A stretch of 64,000 bases of DNA from an uncultured Erysipelotrichaceae bacterium. Its GTDB lineage: Bacteria; Bacillota_I; Bacilli_A; RF39; UBA660. The stretch spans positions 1 through 64,000 of the forward strand of contig CACYLI010000004.1 of NCBI GenBank assembly GCA_902775285.1, in the 5' to 3' direction. Both the position numbers and the translations under genes were made by a program. This document shows, one piece after another, positions 33,749 to 43,300 of the stretch (positions are counted from its first letter, which is position 1; each line of letters opens with the position of its first letter). The notes under the pieces were generated by a model. That model was not told the DNA's origin. It searched no databases and saw only the letters and a list, made by a program, of their open reading frames with translations.

Positions 33749-35287
33749 ATGGTAGAAGAATATATTAAAAATCTTAATAATTATAGTATTAATGATAAAG
33801 AAAAAGAAATCATTGATAGTTTTTTAAGTGTAATAAAAAAACGTAAAATAGATATATATAATCCAAAAGATAAAGAATATTTTGAAAATATAATTAAAAG
33901 TATTATTGAATGTGAGTTGGGTGAACACACAAATTTAGTAATTAATTTTAATGATATTGATAATTATGTTGGTGAATTTAATTATATAAGAGAATATAAT
34001 AAAGAAAAAAGAAAATATGAAAATACATTATTATCTATATCATTTTCAAATTCATCTATAATTGTTGAATGCTTAAATGATGATATTAAAAGAAGGTTAT
34101 TTGCATTTAAACAAATATTAAAATGTATTTATCATGAATTAGAGCATTATAAACAATTTATGAGAATTACTAGTAATATTAGTGATAGAGATAGTCTTTT
34201 ATTTGCTAAAGATTATATATTTAGTGATGAAGTATTAGATAAAAAAACATCATTAGATACAAGAAAAGTATATCTTATGAATCATGATAATATGGCTATT
34301 GAAAGTGATGCTAATAATAATGCATTTAAAAAACTTATTTGGTATACAGATTTAGATTATGTAAGAAATTTAGATCAAATAAATGTAACTAGTATTGACT
34401 TTTATATAAGTGATTTAATAATTGAAGAAAATAATAAATTTTATAGATATGATAGAGTTGAATATATTAATTCTAATGTAGATGAAATAGTTAAAAATAA
34501 TCCTTATTTAATTCAAAAGTTTCCAATTTTAAACAAAGAATATAATAAAGATGGTAGTAAAAAAGATTTACTTAGTCTAATTATATCTATGTATAGTGAA
34601 ATTAGTTATTTTGACTCACTAGAAATTAATAATAAAGATAAAACAATACTTATTCAAAATATGTTAAATATGTATTATGAATTAATATATAATAGTCTAA
34701 GAATAACAAATGATGAAGATATAAAAAGGCTAATTGATCTAATTGGAAAAGAAAACTATTTAAATTTACTAAATAATATTAAGAATTTATTTAGAAATGA
34801 TAGAATAATTAGATCAAATCTAAGTAAAAGAAAATATATGTTAAAAAATAAACTTGATTCAAAATATAATTATTTAAAAAGGCTTGGAATAAGAGAAAAA
34901 ATAAGTCATTTTGAAAATGGAATAGAAAGAAAATATGACTTAGAAGAATATAAGAAATTTATTGAGTTTACTAATAATGAATCAATTAATAAGATAATGG
35001 AAAGATACTTAATACAAAGAATACCTTCAAGAGGATATTTTATATTAAAAGATGGAAAGAAAATAGATGCTAATACGTTATTTAAAGAAAAAATTATTAA
35101 AGAATTAAAAAGTGATATGTTTTTAAAAGATATTATAGAAGTATTTAAAAAATATGTTAAATCAAGTAGTGAATCAGACTATCAAATAGAATTAGAAAGA
35201 ATAAATTCTATATATCAGAAGAAAATATCATTTATTGAAACACTATATAATAATGCTTTATATGATACAAAAAGTAAAAAAAGTTGA
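33749..35287 (+). CDS. Cytoplasmic HExxH metallopeptidase-like protein (512 aa)
   Basis: 512 aa, unknown family. HELEH (129-133) gives two zinc-binding His and the catalytic Glu, and IESDANN (Glu185) may be the third ligand, as in gluzincins. There is no signal peptide, so it would act inside the cell. The remainder is helical, with a basic C-terminal third. ATG 33749 lies where transcription from TATAAT 33737-33742 should begin, there is no Shine-Dalgarno, and the next in-frame ATG is far downstream, so translation is probably leaderless. Ends in TGA, which is part of the next promoter's -35. Two further HExxH proteins occur at 46005 and 62667. Confidence 0.75.
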   Translation: MVEEYIKNLNNYSINDKEKEIIDSFLSVIKKRKIDIYNPKDKEYFENIIKSIIECELGEHTNLVINFNDIDNYVGEFNYIREYNKEKRKYENTLLSISFSNSSIIVECLNDDIKRRLFAFKQILKCIYHELEHYKQFMRITSNISDRDSLLFAKDYIFSDEVLDKKTSLDTRKVYLMNHDNMAIESDANNNAFKKLIWYTDLDYVRNLDQINVTSIDFYISDLIIEENNKFYRYDRVEYINSNVDEIVKNNPYLIQKFPILNKEYNKDGSKKDLLSLIISMYSEISYFDSLEINNKDKTILIQNMLNMYYELIYNSLRITNDEDIKRLIDLIGKENYLNLLNNIKNLFRNDRIIRSNLSKRKYMLKNKLDSKYNYLKRLGIREKISHFENGIERKYDLEEYKKFIEFTNNESINKIMERYLIQRIPSRGYFILKDGKKIDANTLFKEKIIKELKSDMFLKDIIEVFKKYVKSSSESDYQIELERINSIYQKKISFIETLYNNALYDTKSKKS

Positions 35288-35312
35288 AAAATAATATAAT
35301 TTGTGTTATAAT
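35284..35312 (+). promoter_or_regulatory. Promoter overlapping the stop of the 33749 gene
   Basis: -35 TTGAAA (35284-35289) includes the TGA stop. 17-base spacer, then extended -10 TGT-TATAAT (35304-35312). Confidence 0.8.
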
Positions 35313-35337
35313 ACCGTCCTACAAAGAGAGGGTTTGT

Positions 35338-36114
35338 ATGAAAGAAAATAGAGAAGATGATTTATATAAAAGAATCGTTGAGAAATTAGATAGTGAAGAA
35401 ATAGAATCTAATAGTGAATATATTAATCTATATGATTTAGTTAATTTATGTCATGAAGAAATGAAATCTTATAATGATTATTTTAGTGAGAATATTAAAT
35501 CAAGAAGTAAAAAAATAAATAATCCATCAAGAGTACATGGCTTCTTTAATGAAAATATATTATTCATTCATGATGTTATTCCAGAAGTAATTAATGATAA
35601 AAGTATAGTTAATATTATCTTTGAAAATAGTAATGAAAGATATGCTGGTGAAATGGAAATAACTAATGATGGAGTAAGATTATTAAATTTTGATGAAAAA
35701 AAATATAATAATAATCAAAACATAGTTTTCTTAGACAAATGTAGTGAATCATTTAAAGTATTTTTAAAAGTATTAGATTATTTCAGAAATAACTATAGAG
35801 GAATTGATTTTAGATGGGATAGAAATCATCCAAGTGATAATGCTAAATTAGATGTTTATAGTGATGATAAAATGTTACATGCAAGTGTTAATTTAGGTGA
35901 TTTAAAACATACTTTTGTTAATTTAAATAGTTTTGATGATATATTAATCGCAACATCTAGATCTAGTAAATATGGTATATTATATGATTATATTGAATTT
36001 TATAATGAAGCATTACAAAAAAGATTAAAAGTAAATATTAATGACTTAAATCCTATGTATAGAGAAATATATAATAAAAATGAAAATACAGTAAGTTTAA
36101 CTAAAAAGCAATAA
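35338..36114 (+). CDS. Hypothetical protein
   Basis: 258 aa from ATG 35338 after AGAGAGGG; the longer open frame starts within the promoter. Soluble, mixed alpha/beta, with DFRWDRNHPSDNAKLDVY and HASVNLGDLKHTFVNL suggesting a beta-rich core. No signal peptide or recognised motif. It sits among other lineage-specific genes. Confidence 0.7.
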   Translation: MKENREDDLYKRIVEKLDSEEIESNSEYINLYDLVNLCHEEMKSYNDYFSENIKSRSKKINNPSRVHGFFNENILFIHDVIPEVINDKSIVNIIFENSNERYAGEMEITNDGVRLLNFDEKKYNNNQNIVFLDKCSESFKVFLKVLDYFRNNYRGIDFRWDRNHPSDNAKLDVYSDDKMLHASVNLGDLKHTFVNLNSFDDILIATSRSSKYGILYDYIEFYNEALQKRLKVNINDLNPMYREIYNKNENTVSLTKKQ

Positions 36115-36128
36115 TAATTGCTTTTTTT
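36105..36128 (+). terminator. Terminator of the 35338 gene
   Basis: AAAGCAAT (36105-36112) / ATTGCTTT (36117-36124), short loop, T-run. Overlaps the last codon and stop. Confidence 0.8.
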
Positions 36129-36146
36129 ATTGTTTTATGATATAAT
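36118..36146 (+). promoter_or_regulatory. Promoter embedded in the preceding terminator
   Basis: -35 TTGCTT (36118-36123) is the right arm of the terminator. 17-base spacer, extended -10 TGA-TATAAT (36138-36146). Confidence 0.65.
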
Positions 36147-36171
36147 ATGCAAAGTTTTAAAGGGGTTTATT

Positions 36172-36498
36172 ATGAATAAATATGATCTAGTTTTTCAAAG
36201 GTTAGAACAATCTAAGTATTTAGCTAAATTTTTTTCAAAAATGTTAGATGAAAAAGAAAATAGTGAAAAAGATAATTATGAATTATTAAAAATATTAATG
36301 AAAAATTATGAAATGCATACAATGATTTTAGATTTTATTCAAGAATTAGATTTATTAATAAGTTTAAAAAATAAGTTTTTAAGGTCAAATGGTGAACTTG
36401 AATTAATGGATAATTATACACTATTAGATACTTATTTAGATGAACTAAATAATAAATATAGAATATTTGATTGTGATGAATATATTCAAGCATTATAA
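36172..36498 (+). CDS. Small helical hypothetical protein
   Basis: 108 aa from ATG 36172 after AAAGGGG (36159-36165). Almost entirely predicted helix (VFQRLEQSKYLAKFFSKMLD; MHTMILDFIQELDLLISLKN). No known motif, signal peptide or membrane segment. Confidence 0.7.
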   Translation: MNKYDLVFQRLEQSKYLAKFFSKMLDEKENSEKDNYELLKILMKNYEMHTMILDFIQELDLLISLKNKFLRSNGELELMDNYTLLDTYLDELNNKYRIFDCDEYIQAL

Positions 36499-36501
36499 AA
36501 T

Positions 36502-36530
36502 TTGTTATTAATTATAAAATATGTTATAAT
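36502..36530 (+). promoter_or_regulatory. Promoter of the glucosaminidase gene pair
   Basis: -35 TTGTTA (36502-36507), 17-base spacer, extended -10 TGT-TATAAT (36522-36530). Confidence 0.7.
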
Positions 36531-36559
36531 ATTCTTTGCTTTGTTAAGGAAGTGAATAT

Positions 36560-37141
36560 ATGAACTATATTATATTAATAATGGGTTTTTTTAATTCTTT
36601 ATTTAAAGAGATAGATATAAATCATAATTATTTAGATAATCAAATTAAAATTAGTGTTGAAAATTTTGAAACTGAATATAATGAATATCAAGATTATTTA
36701 AAAAAAGAATATGAAAAGAAACATACTTTTAATGGAGAAAGTGACGAAATAATTGCTAAAAAAATAAATAAATTTTTAAATTCTACATTAAAAGGAAAAG
36801 GAAAATTTATTACAGAATGTTCAATTAGTGTTGGATTAGATCCATATTTTGCAGCTGCGGTAATGTTACAAGAAACTGGTTGTTATTGGACGTGTAGTAA
36901 GCTTACAAGAAGTTGCTATAATGTTGGTGGTAATAAAGGGAAACCTTCATGTAATGGAGGAAGTTATAGAAAATTTAATTCAATAGAAGAAGGAATGAAA
37001 TTCGCTATAAATAAATTAAATAGTTATTATAAAAAAGGATATAAAACACCTGCTCAAATTAATCCATTTTATGCAACTGATAAAACATGGCATGAAAAAG
37101 TTCAAAGATACTATAATAAACTAAAAAAAGCAAAAGTTTAA
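36560..37141 (+). CDS. Secreted N-acetylglucosaminidase-type peptidoglycan hydrolase
   Basis: 193 aa. A short hydrophobic N-terminus (MNYIILIMGFFNSLF) may act as signal or anchor. The glucosaminidase domain contains GLDPYFAAAVMLQETGC, where the Glu of QETG is the likely catalytic acid. CYNVGGNKGKPSC, FNSIEEGMKFAINKLNSYY and INPFYATDKTW follow, all typical of the LytG/glucosaminidase superfamily. It would trim cell-wall glycan strands. ATG follows AAGGAAGTG. The next gene starts 18 bases after its stop. Confidence 0.85.
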   Translation: MNYIILIMGFFNSLFKEIDINHNYLDNQIKISVENFETEYNEYQDYLKKEYEKKHTFNGESDEIIAKKINKFLNSTLKGKGKFITECSISVGLDPYFAAAVMLQETGCYWTCSKLTRSCYNVGGNKGKPSCNGGSYRKFNSIEEGMKFAINKLNSYYKKGYKTPAQINPFYATDKTWHEKVQRYYNKLKKAKV

Positions 37142-37159
37142 TGAAAGGAGAGAAAACTT

Positions 37160-37795
37160 ATGAATGAACGTATATATCTTCATACTATTAATAATGGTTA
37201 CAATAATTACTATGTTTCTAAAAAACAAAAAGAAGTATTAGAGAGTATATTAAAATCTAGAAAAATATTATCTAAAAGAATGCAAGGTTATAATGAAAAA
37301 AATACAACTATTAATTTTGCTGGATTAGATTATATTTCACTAAGTGACTATGAAAAAAGATTTATAAGTAATAAGGAAGAAGCATATTATAATTGTTATT
37401 ATGGTTATTCAAGACGTGGTATATCATTTAGTTTTCCTCATGATTCATTAGAAGTAATCGAGCCTACCATAATTGGTGTTTGTTCTAAAAGATATAATGA
37501 CTTTTTACTTATGGAAAAATTAGGTTTAGATGAAAACAGATATTCTGATTTACCAGATGAAGTACAAGTTAAAGATAGTATTCCACTTGAGAAAATGAAT
37601 GGAATAATCTTTCCAACTAGAGAATTTATGTGTAGTAAAGTGTTTGCTAAAAAAAATAAAATGATTGTTTTATTAAAGCAAGAATTAGAAGAAATAAAAA
37701 ATATGTTAAGTGAATATAATTACGAGACTAGAATGTATGATATAGATACATTAGAAGAAATAGATAAAATAGATGATTATATATTAAAATTATAA
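37160..37795 (+). CDS. Possible ADP-ribosyltransferase-fold protein
   Basis: 211 aa, ATG after AAAGGAGAG. The order of motifs recalls H-Y-E ADP-ribosyltransferases. IYLHTI (His8) near the N-terminus is followed by a helix with ILKSRKIL, then GLDYISLSDYEKR (about 55-67) and SRRGISFSF, and finally DEVQVKDSIPLEKMNGI (Glu134), which resembles the catalytic-Glu strand of that fold. No signal peptide, no zinc site, no neighbouring obvious immunity gene. If the fold is right, it could modify a protein or nucleic acid; the substrate is unknown. It could equally be an unrelated protein. Confidence 0.45.
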   Translation: MNERIYLHTINNGYNNYYVSKKQKEVLESILKSRKILSKRMQGYNEKNTTINFAGLDYISLSDYEKRFISNKEEAYYNCYYGYSRRGISFSFPHDSLEVIEPTIIGVCSKRYNDFLLMEKLGLDENRYSDLPDEVQVKDSIPLEKMNGIIFPTREFMCSKVFAKKNKMIVLLKQELEEIKNMLSEYNYETRMYDIDTLEEIDKIDDYILKL

Positions 37796-37796
37796 G

Positions 37797-37825
37797 TTGA
37801 CAAAATTTGTTTTTAATATTATAAT
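37797..37825 (+). promoter_or_regulatory. Promoter of the lysS T-box transcript
   Basis: Perfect -35 TTGACA (37797-37802), 17-base spacer, perfect -10 TATAAT (37820-37825). Confidence 0.85.
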
Positions 37826-37831
37826 CGTGTC

Positions 37832-38039
37832 GTAAGCGATGAAAAGAGAAGTAAGTGTTTGCTTTCCTTTATAGAGAGTTAGTGGATGGTGTAAACTAAT
37901 AATAGGTAAATAACTGAAAAAAGTATTCTTAGAGCTTAAACGCAAATCTGCGATAAAGATTTAAAGGTAGAATTATTAGAATCTATAAAGTAAGATGGTA
38001 CAGTGAAATAGTCACGCTTACGTTATAGATTCTTTTTTT
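37832..38039 (+). promoter_or_regulatory. T-box riboswitch, lysine-specific, upstream of lysS
   Basis: The leader contains the stem I segment AGAGAGTTAGTGGATGG (from about 37873) and a likely specifier AAA (Lys) at 37918-37920, aligned with ATC in the ileS leader. The antiterminator bulge region is GATGGTACAGTG (37994-38005), where the usual ACCG is ACAG. A strong terminator pairs AGAATCTATAA (37978-37988) with TTATAGATTCT (38023-38033) before a T-run. Uncharged tRNA-Lys should induce lysS. Confidence 0.88.
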
Positions 38040-38054
38040 AATAAGGAGGGAAAA

Positions 38055-39953
38055 ATGAAAGAAAATTTAAGTGAACAAGAAATTGTAAGAAGGGAAAAAT
38101 TAAAAGAAATTAGTAAATTTTGTAATCCATATCCAGATAAATATGATAGAACTCATACATTAAAAGAAGCAAAAACTTTAAATGATGGAGAAAGTGAAGT
38201 TAGAATTGCTGGAAGAATAGTATTCATGAGAAAAATGGGTAAACTATCTTTTGTAAAAATTCGCGATATAGAAAGTGATATGCAATTAGAAGTAAAGATT
38301 GATGAAATTGGAGAAGAAAACTATGACTTCTTTAAACGTCAAATAGATACTGGAGATTTTGTAGGAGCAGAAGGTGAAATATTTACTACTGGGACAGGAG
38401 AAAAAACATTAAGAGTAAAAGAACTTACTTTTTTAGGTAAAGCTCTTCGTCCACTTCCAGAAAAATTTCATGGTTTAACTGATATTGAAGAAAAATATAG
38501 ACAAAGATATGTTGATTTAATTATGAATGAAGAATCTAGACGTATATTTCTTGGAAGAAGTAAATTATATGCATTTATTCATTCTTATTTAGGAAAAAAT
38601 GGATTTTTAGAAGTAGAAACTCCAATTTTACAAAATGCAGTTAGTGGAGCTAGTGCTAAACCATTTTATACTCATCATAATGCACTTGATATGGATTGTA
38701 ATTTAAGAATTGCACCTGAAACATATTTAAAGCAATGTATTTCAGGTGGATTTGATAGAGTTTATGAATTAGCTAAATGTTTTAGAAATGAAGGAATGGA
38801 TACTGAACATTTACAAGAGTTTACTCAAGTTGAATGGTATGTTTCTTATTGGAATTTTGAAGATACAATTACATTTTATAAAAAATTTATGCAAGAATTA
38901 TTAACTGAAATTGTTGGTACTACTAAAATAGAATATCAGGGAAATACTTTAGATTTTGGTAAAGATAAATGGGTTAGAATTAATTATTGTGAGGAAATGG
39001 AAAAGCTACTTGGATTTGATTTCTTAAGTATAGAAGACCCAGAAGAATTAAGAAACAAAATTGTTGAAACAGGACTATATAATTTTGAAGATTTAGTTGA
39101 TTATCATTCAATTAGTCAACTTATAGATTTTGTATATAAAAGACAAATAAGAAGTAAAATAATAGAACCAACTATAATATATAATTATCCTGCTGTTATG
39201 ATGCCTTTAACTAGAAGAAATGATGATGATAATAGAAGAGTTGATATGTTCCAAGTAGTGGCATGTGGAACAGAACTTTGCAAAGCATATTCAGAACTTG
39301 TTGATCCTCAAATTCAAAGACAAGCTTTTGTAGATCAATTAAAAGCAAAAGAACAAGGAGATGATGAAACTATGGATTTAGATGAAAGTTTCTTATCTTC
39401 TATGGAAATGGGTATGCCTCCAATTAGTGGGTTAGGTTTTGGAATTGATAGATTAATGATGCTATTATTTGATGCTCCATCTATTAGAGATGTTGTATTA
39501 TTCCCACAAATGAAAGATGTAAATAATAGTAATAAAAAAGTAATGAGCGTAAATAATAATAAAGAAACAAAAATAGTTGATTTTAGTAATGTAGTAATAG
39601 AACCTTTATTTGAAGATATGGTTGATTTTGAAACATTCAGTAAAAGTGATTTTAGAGTTGTAAAAGTTAAAGATTGTGTTGCTGTTGAAAAGAGTAAAAA
39701 ATTACTTATGTTTACATTAGATGATGGAACAAATAACGATAGAACTATATTAAGTGGAATACATGCTTACTATGAACCTGAAGAATTAATAGGTAAAACA
39801 TGTGTAGCTATACTAAATCTACCTCCAAGAACAATGATGGGTATAGATTCATGTGGAATGCTTATATCTGCAGTACATACTCAGAATAATGAAGAAAAAT
39901 TAAATCTACTTATGCTAGATGATAGTATTCCAGCTGGAAGTAAATTATATTAA
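38055..39953 (+). CDS. lysS: Class II lysyl-tRNA synthetase fused to a Trbp111/EMAPII tRNA-binding domain
   Basis: 632 aa; LysRS is normally about 500. N-terminal OB anticodon-binding domain (about 45-140, RIAGRIVFMRKMGKLSFVKI), then the class II core with motif 2 (ELAKCFRNEGMD) and motif 3 (GLGFGIDRLMMLLF). After about residue 515 comes an extra domain. FSKSDFRVVKVKDCVAVEKS, SGIHAYYEPEELIGK and LPPRTMMGIDSCGMLISA match the Trbp111/EMAPII-type module found at the C-terminus of many MetRS. It probably increases tRNA affinity. ATG follows AAGGAGGG. Controlled by the upstream T-box. Confidence 0.95.
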   Translation: MKENLSEQEIVRREKLKEISKFCNPYPDKYDRTHTLKEAKTLNDGESEVRIAGRIVFMRKMGKLSFVKIRDIESDMQLEVKIDEIGEENYDFFKRQIDTGDFVGAEGEIFTTGTGEKTLRVKELTFLGKALRPLPEKFHGLTDIEEKYRQRYVDLIMNEESRRIFLGRSKLYAFIHSYLGKNGFLEVETPILQNAVSGASAKPFYTHHNALDMDCNLRIAPETYLKQCISGGFDRVYELAKCFRNEGMDTEHLQEFTQVEWYVSYWNFEDTITFYKKFMQELLTEIVGTTKIEYQGNTLDFGKDKWVRINYCEEMEKLLGFDFLSIEDPEELRNKIVETGLYNFEDLVDYHSISQLIDFVYKRQIRSKIIEPTIIYNYPAVMMPLTRRNDDDNRRVDMFQVVACGTELCKAYSELVDPQIQRQAFVDQLKAKEQGDDETMDLDESFLSSMEMGMPPISGLGFGIDRLMMLLFDAPSIRDVVLFPQMKDVNNSNKKVMSVNNNKETKIVDFSNVVIEPLFEDMVDFETFSKSDFRVVKVKDCVAVEKSKKLLMFTLDDGTNNDRTILSGIHAYYEPEELIGKTCVAILNLPPRTMMGIDSCGMLISAVHTQNNEEKLNLLMLDDSIPAGSKLY

Positions 39954-39976
39954 AAGAGAATTATTTCTCTTTTTTT
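39953..39976 (+). terminator. lysS terminator
   Basis: AAAGAGAA (39953-39960) / TTCTCTTT (39965-39972), loop TTAT, T-run. It begins at the stop codon. Confidence 0.8.
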
Positions 39977-39977
39977 G

Positions 39978-39986
39978 TGTTATAAT
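39978..39986 (+). promoter_or_regulatory. Extended -10 promoter of the 40003 gene
   Basis: TGT-TATAAT (39978-39986), immediately after the lysS terminator T-run. Confidence 0.65.
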
Positions 39987-40002
39987 TAAAAAGGTGAATA
40001 TA

Positions 40003-40323
40003 ATGAAAAAATATATAAATGATTACATTAAAGAAATAGAATCAAAAGATAAAATGAATAAAGAAGAAATAGAAGAATTACTTATAAAAATAAAATTCTT
40101 TTCTCATGAAAGATTAATACATTTATTAGTAACTATGTTTTTTGCTTTATTTACAATTCTTTTTCTATATTTTTCTATTAATAGTAGTAACTTCTTATTT
40201 ATGATAATTACATTTATATTATTAATAGTATTGGGATTTTATATTTTTCATTATTTCTTTTTAGAAAATAGTGTACAATATTTATATAAATTATATGATA
40301 AAATGAATAAAAAAATTAAATAA
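40003..40323 (+). CDS. Small two-pass membrane protein
   Basis: 106 aa from ATG 40003 after AAGGTG; the longer upstream frame overlaps lysS and the promoter. A helical N-terminus (DYIKEIESKDKMNKEEIEEL) leads to two adjacent membrane segments (HLLVTMFFALFTILFLYFSI and FLFMIITFILLIVLGFYIFH) and a basic tail. Unknown family. Confidence 0.72.
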   Translation: MKKYINDYIKEIESKDKMNKEEIEELLIKIKFFSHERLIHLLVTMFFALFTILFLYFSINSSNFLFMIITFILLIVLGFYIFHYFFLENSVQYLYKLYDKMNKKIK

Positions 40324-40347
40324 ATTATTTTATAAATAATATATATT

Positions 40348-40356
40348 TGTTATAAT
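40348..40356 (+). promoter_or_regulatory. Extended -10 promoter of the polC operon
   Basis: TGT-TATAAT (40348-40356). A weak AT-only hairpin just after the 40003 gene stop may terminate the previous transcript. Confidence 0.6.
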
Positions 40357-40373
40357 TAATTAAGGTGAGGTAA

Positions 40374-43300
40374 GTGGATAATAAACTTGAGAGATTTTTA
40401 AATGCTATAGATTTTAATAAAGATTTTTATAGTTATTTTAATAATGCATCTGTAAAAGATGTTCTTTTAAATAAGAAAATAAATAGAATGACATTAATTC
40501 TAAATATCGATACTCATTTACCTTTAAATGTATTTAAAGAATTATGTGAAAAAGGTTTAAATATAAAAGGATCTTCATCAGTAAGATATAAATTTATTAC
40601 TGAAGATAATTCTCTTTTAAAAGATTATTTTGATTATTATTATGATATTTTAATTAGCAAATGTCCAATGCTAAAAGCAATAGATAAAAATAATATAAGT
40701 ATAAGTGATGATAATATTACTTTTGATGTATTAAATAGTTTTGAAAAAGATAAAATAGAATCTTTAAAAGATAAAATTATTAGTTTTTTATCTGATATGG
40801 GTTATAAAAATATTAATATAAATGTAAATATAAATGAAGAAAAAAGAAAAGAATTTAAAGAAAGTGTAGAAAAAGAAGAAGAAAAAAAGGAAGAAAAGAA
40901 AGAATTAAGAGTTTTAAAAGGGAAAAGTGTAGTTGGATCATCTTCTCAAATTAAAAACCTAATTACTAATGAAAGAAATGTAATTTTAACATGTGAAGTA
41001 TTTGGTATAGAAGGAAAAGATATAGTTTCTCGTAAAGATGGTAGAAGATGGTTTATAATAACTTTAAAATTAACAGATTATACTGATTCAATTATGGCTA
41101 CTATATTTACTGGAGATGAAAGTGAATATAATAATTTGTTATCTAATATTAAAGAAGGTAAATGGTATAGATTTAGAGGTAATGTTAATTTTAATGAAAG
41201 AAGTAATGATTACGAATATTCTATTAATGATATAGAAGAATTTGATAAAAAAACAATTAAACTTGTAGATGATGCTCCAGTTAAAAGAGTAGAACTTCAT
41301 GCTCATACTATGATGAGTCAAATGGATGGACTTACTAAAATAGATTTAGGAAAGCATACTTGTGAATTAGTAAGTAAGTGTATAGAAATGGGGTATAAAG
41401 GTGTAGCTATAACTGATCATAATGGATGTCAAGCATTTCCTATAGCTTATCAAATAATATCAAAATATAATAAAGGTAAAGAAGATAAAGATAAATTTAA
41501 AGGTTTATATGGAACAGAGCTTACTCTAGTTGATGATATGATAAATATTGTTGTAAGACCTAGTAACCTATCTTTAGAAGAAACAGAATTTGTTGTTTTT
41601 GATACTGAAACAACTGGTTTTAATGCAGCTTCTGGAGATCAAATGATTGAAATTGGTGCAGTTAAAATAAAGAATGGAGTAATTACAGATAGATTTGATG
41701 AATTAATTAATCCATTTAGACATATTCCAGATAGAATTACTGAACTTACTGATATTACAGATGATATGGTTAAAGATAAAGAAGATGAAGAAAGCGTTAC
41801 TAAAAAGTTTTTAAGCTTTATAAATGATGCTCCATTAGTTGCGCATAATGCTAAATTTGATATAAGTTTTCTTGAAATGAGTATGAAAAAATATAATTTA
41901 GGTGAACTTAAAAATACTGTAATAGATACTTTAGAATTATCTCGTACATTAGATCAAGGATTTGCTCGTCATAGTCTTAGTGCATTAGTTAAAAGATATA
42001 ATGTAGATTTTGATGAAGAACATCATCATAGAGCAGATTATGATGCTGAAGGAACAGCTTTAGTATTTTATAAAATGTGTCAAAAACTTATTAATCAAAA
42101 AATAGAACATATTAATGAAATAGATAAACTTGTATCTAAAGATGAAATACATAAATTTGGTAGAACATATCACTTTAATGCAATTGCTTTAGATAGAGTA
42201 GGACTTAAAAATTTATTTAAAATTATTTCTCTTGCAAATACTACTTATTTATATAAAACTCCAAGAATACTTAGAAGTAAATTAAATGAACTAAGAGAAG
42301 GTCTTTTAATTGGAAGTGGATGTTATGAATCAGAAGTATTTATTGAAGCAAGAAGTAAAGATGGTGAAGAACTTACTAATATAATAAATTTCTATGATTA
42401 CGTAGAAGTTCAAAGTCCAGAAGTATATAATCATTTAATACAAACTGGAGATTTTTCAAGTGAAGAAGAACTTAAAAATCATATTAAAAAGATTATTGAA
42501 GCTACTAAAAGTGCTGGTAAAATTATAGTTGCTACTGGAGATGTACATCATTTTACTAGAGAAGATAAAATATATAGAGAAATTATAGTTAATCAAAAAG
42601 TACCTGGTGGAGGAAGACATCCTCTTGCAAAAAGTGAAATAAAAAGTATTCCTTCACAACACTTTAGGACTACTAATGAAATGTTATCTGATTTTAGCTT
42701 TTTAGATAAAGATTTAGCATATGAAATAGTAGTAACAAACACCAATAAAATATGCGATATGGTTAGTGAAATAGAAGTTATCATAGATACACATGGTGTT
42801 CCATTTAGTCCAAGAGTTAGAAGTGATGATGGAAAAAGCTTTTTAGATTGTCCAAGAGTAGTAACAGATTTAGTATTTGAAAAAGCAGAATCTTGGTATG
42901 GTAATCCTTTGCCACATAATATTGAAGAAAGAATTAGTAAAGAATTATATGGAGATGCAGTATACAACTATTGGTATAATAAAATAAAAGAAGAAAATCA
43001 AGATATAAATGAAGAAGATTTAATAAAAGAAACATTTAAAAATTTACATGAAACTTTAATTAGTGGTTTTGATAAAGTAAAAGAACTTATGAAAGAAGTT
43101 GTATTAAATAAGTGGGAAGATGATACTCCAAAAACTGATAAAGAAATTGAATCAAGAATTAAAAAAGAACTTGGAGGTATTATTGGTGGAGGATTTGATC
43201 CAATTTATTTAATTGCTCAAAGACTAGTAAAGCACTCAAATGATGATGGATATTTAGTAGGATCTAGAGGTAGTGTTGGTAGTAGTTTTGTTGCTACAAT

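Noticed and set aside
42593-42967. 124-aa minus-strand ORF within polC
   Set aside because: Lies antisense to conserved polC codons and has no ribosome site; a shadow frame.
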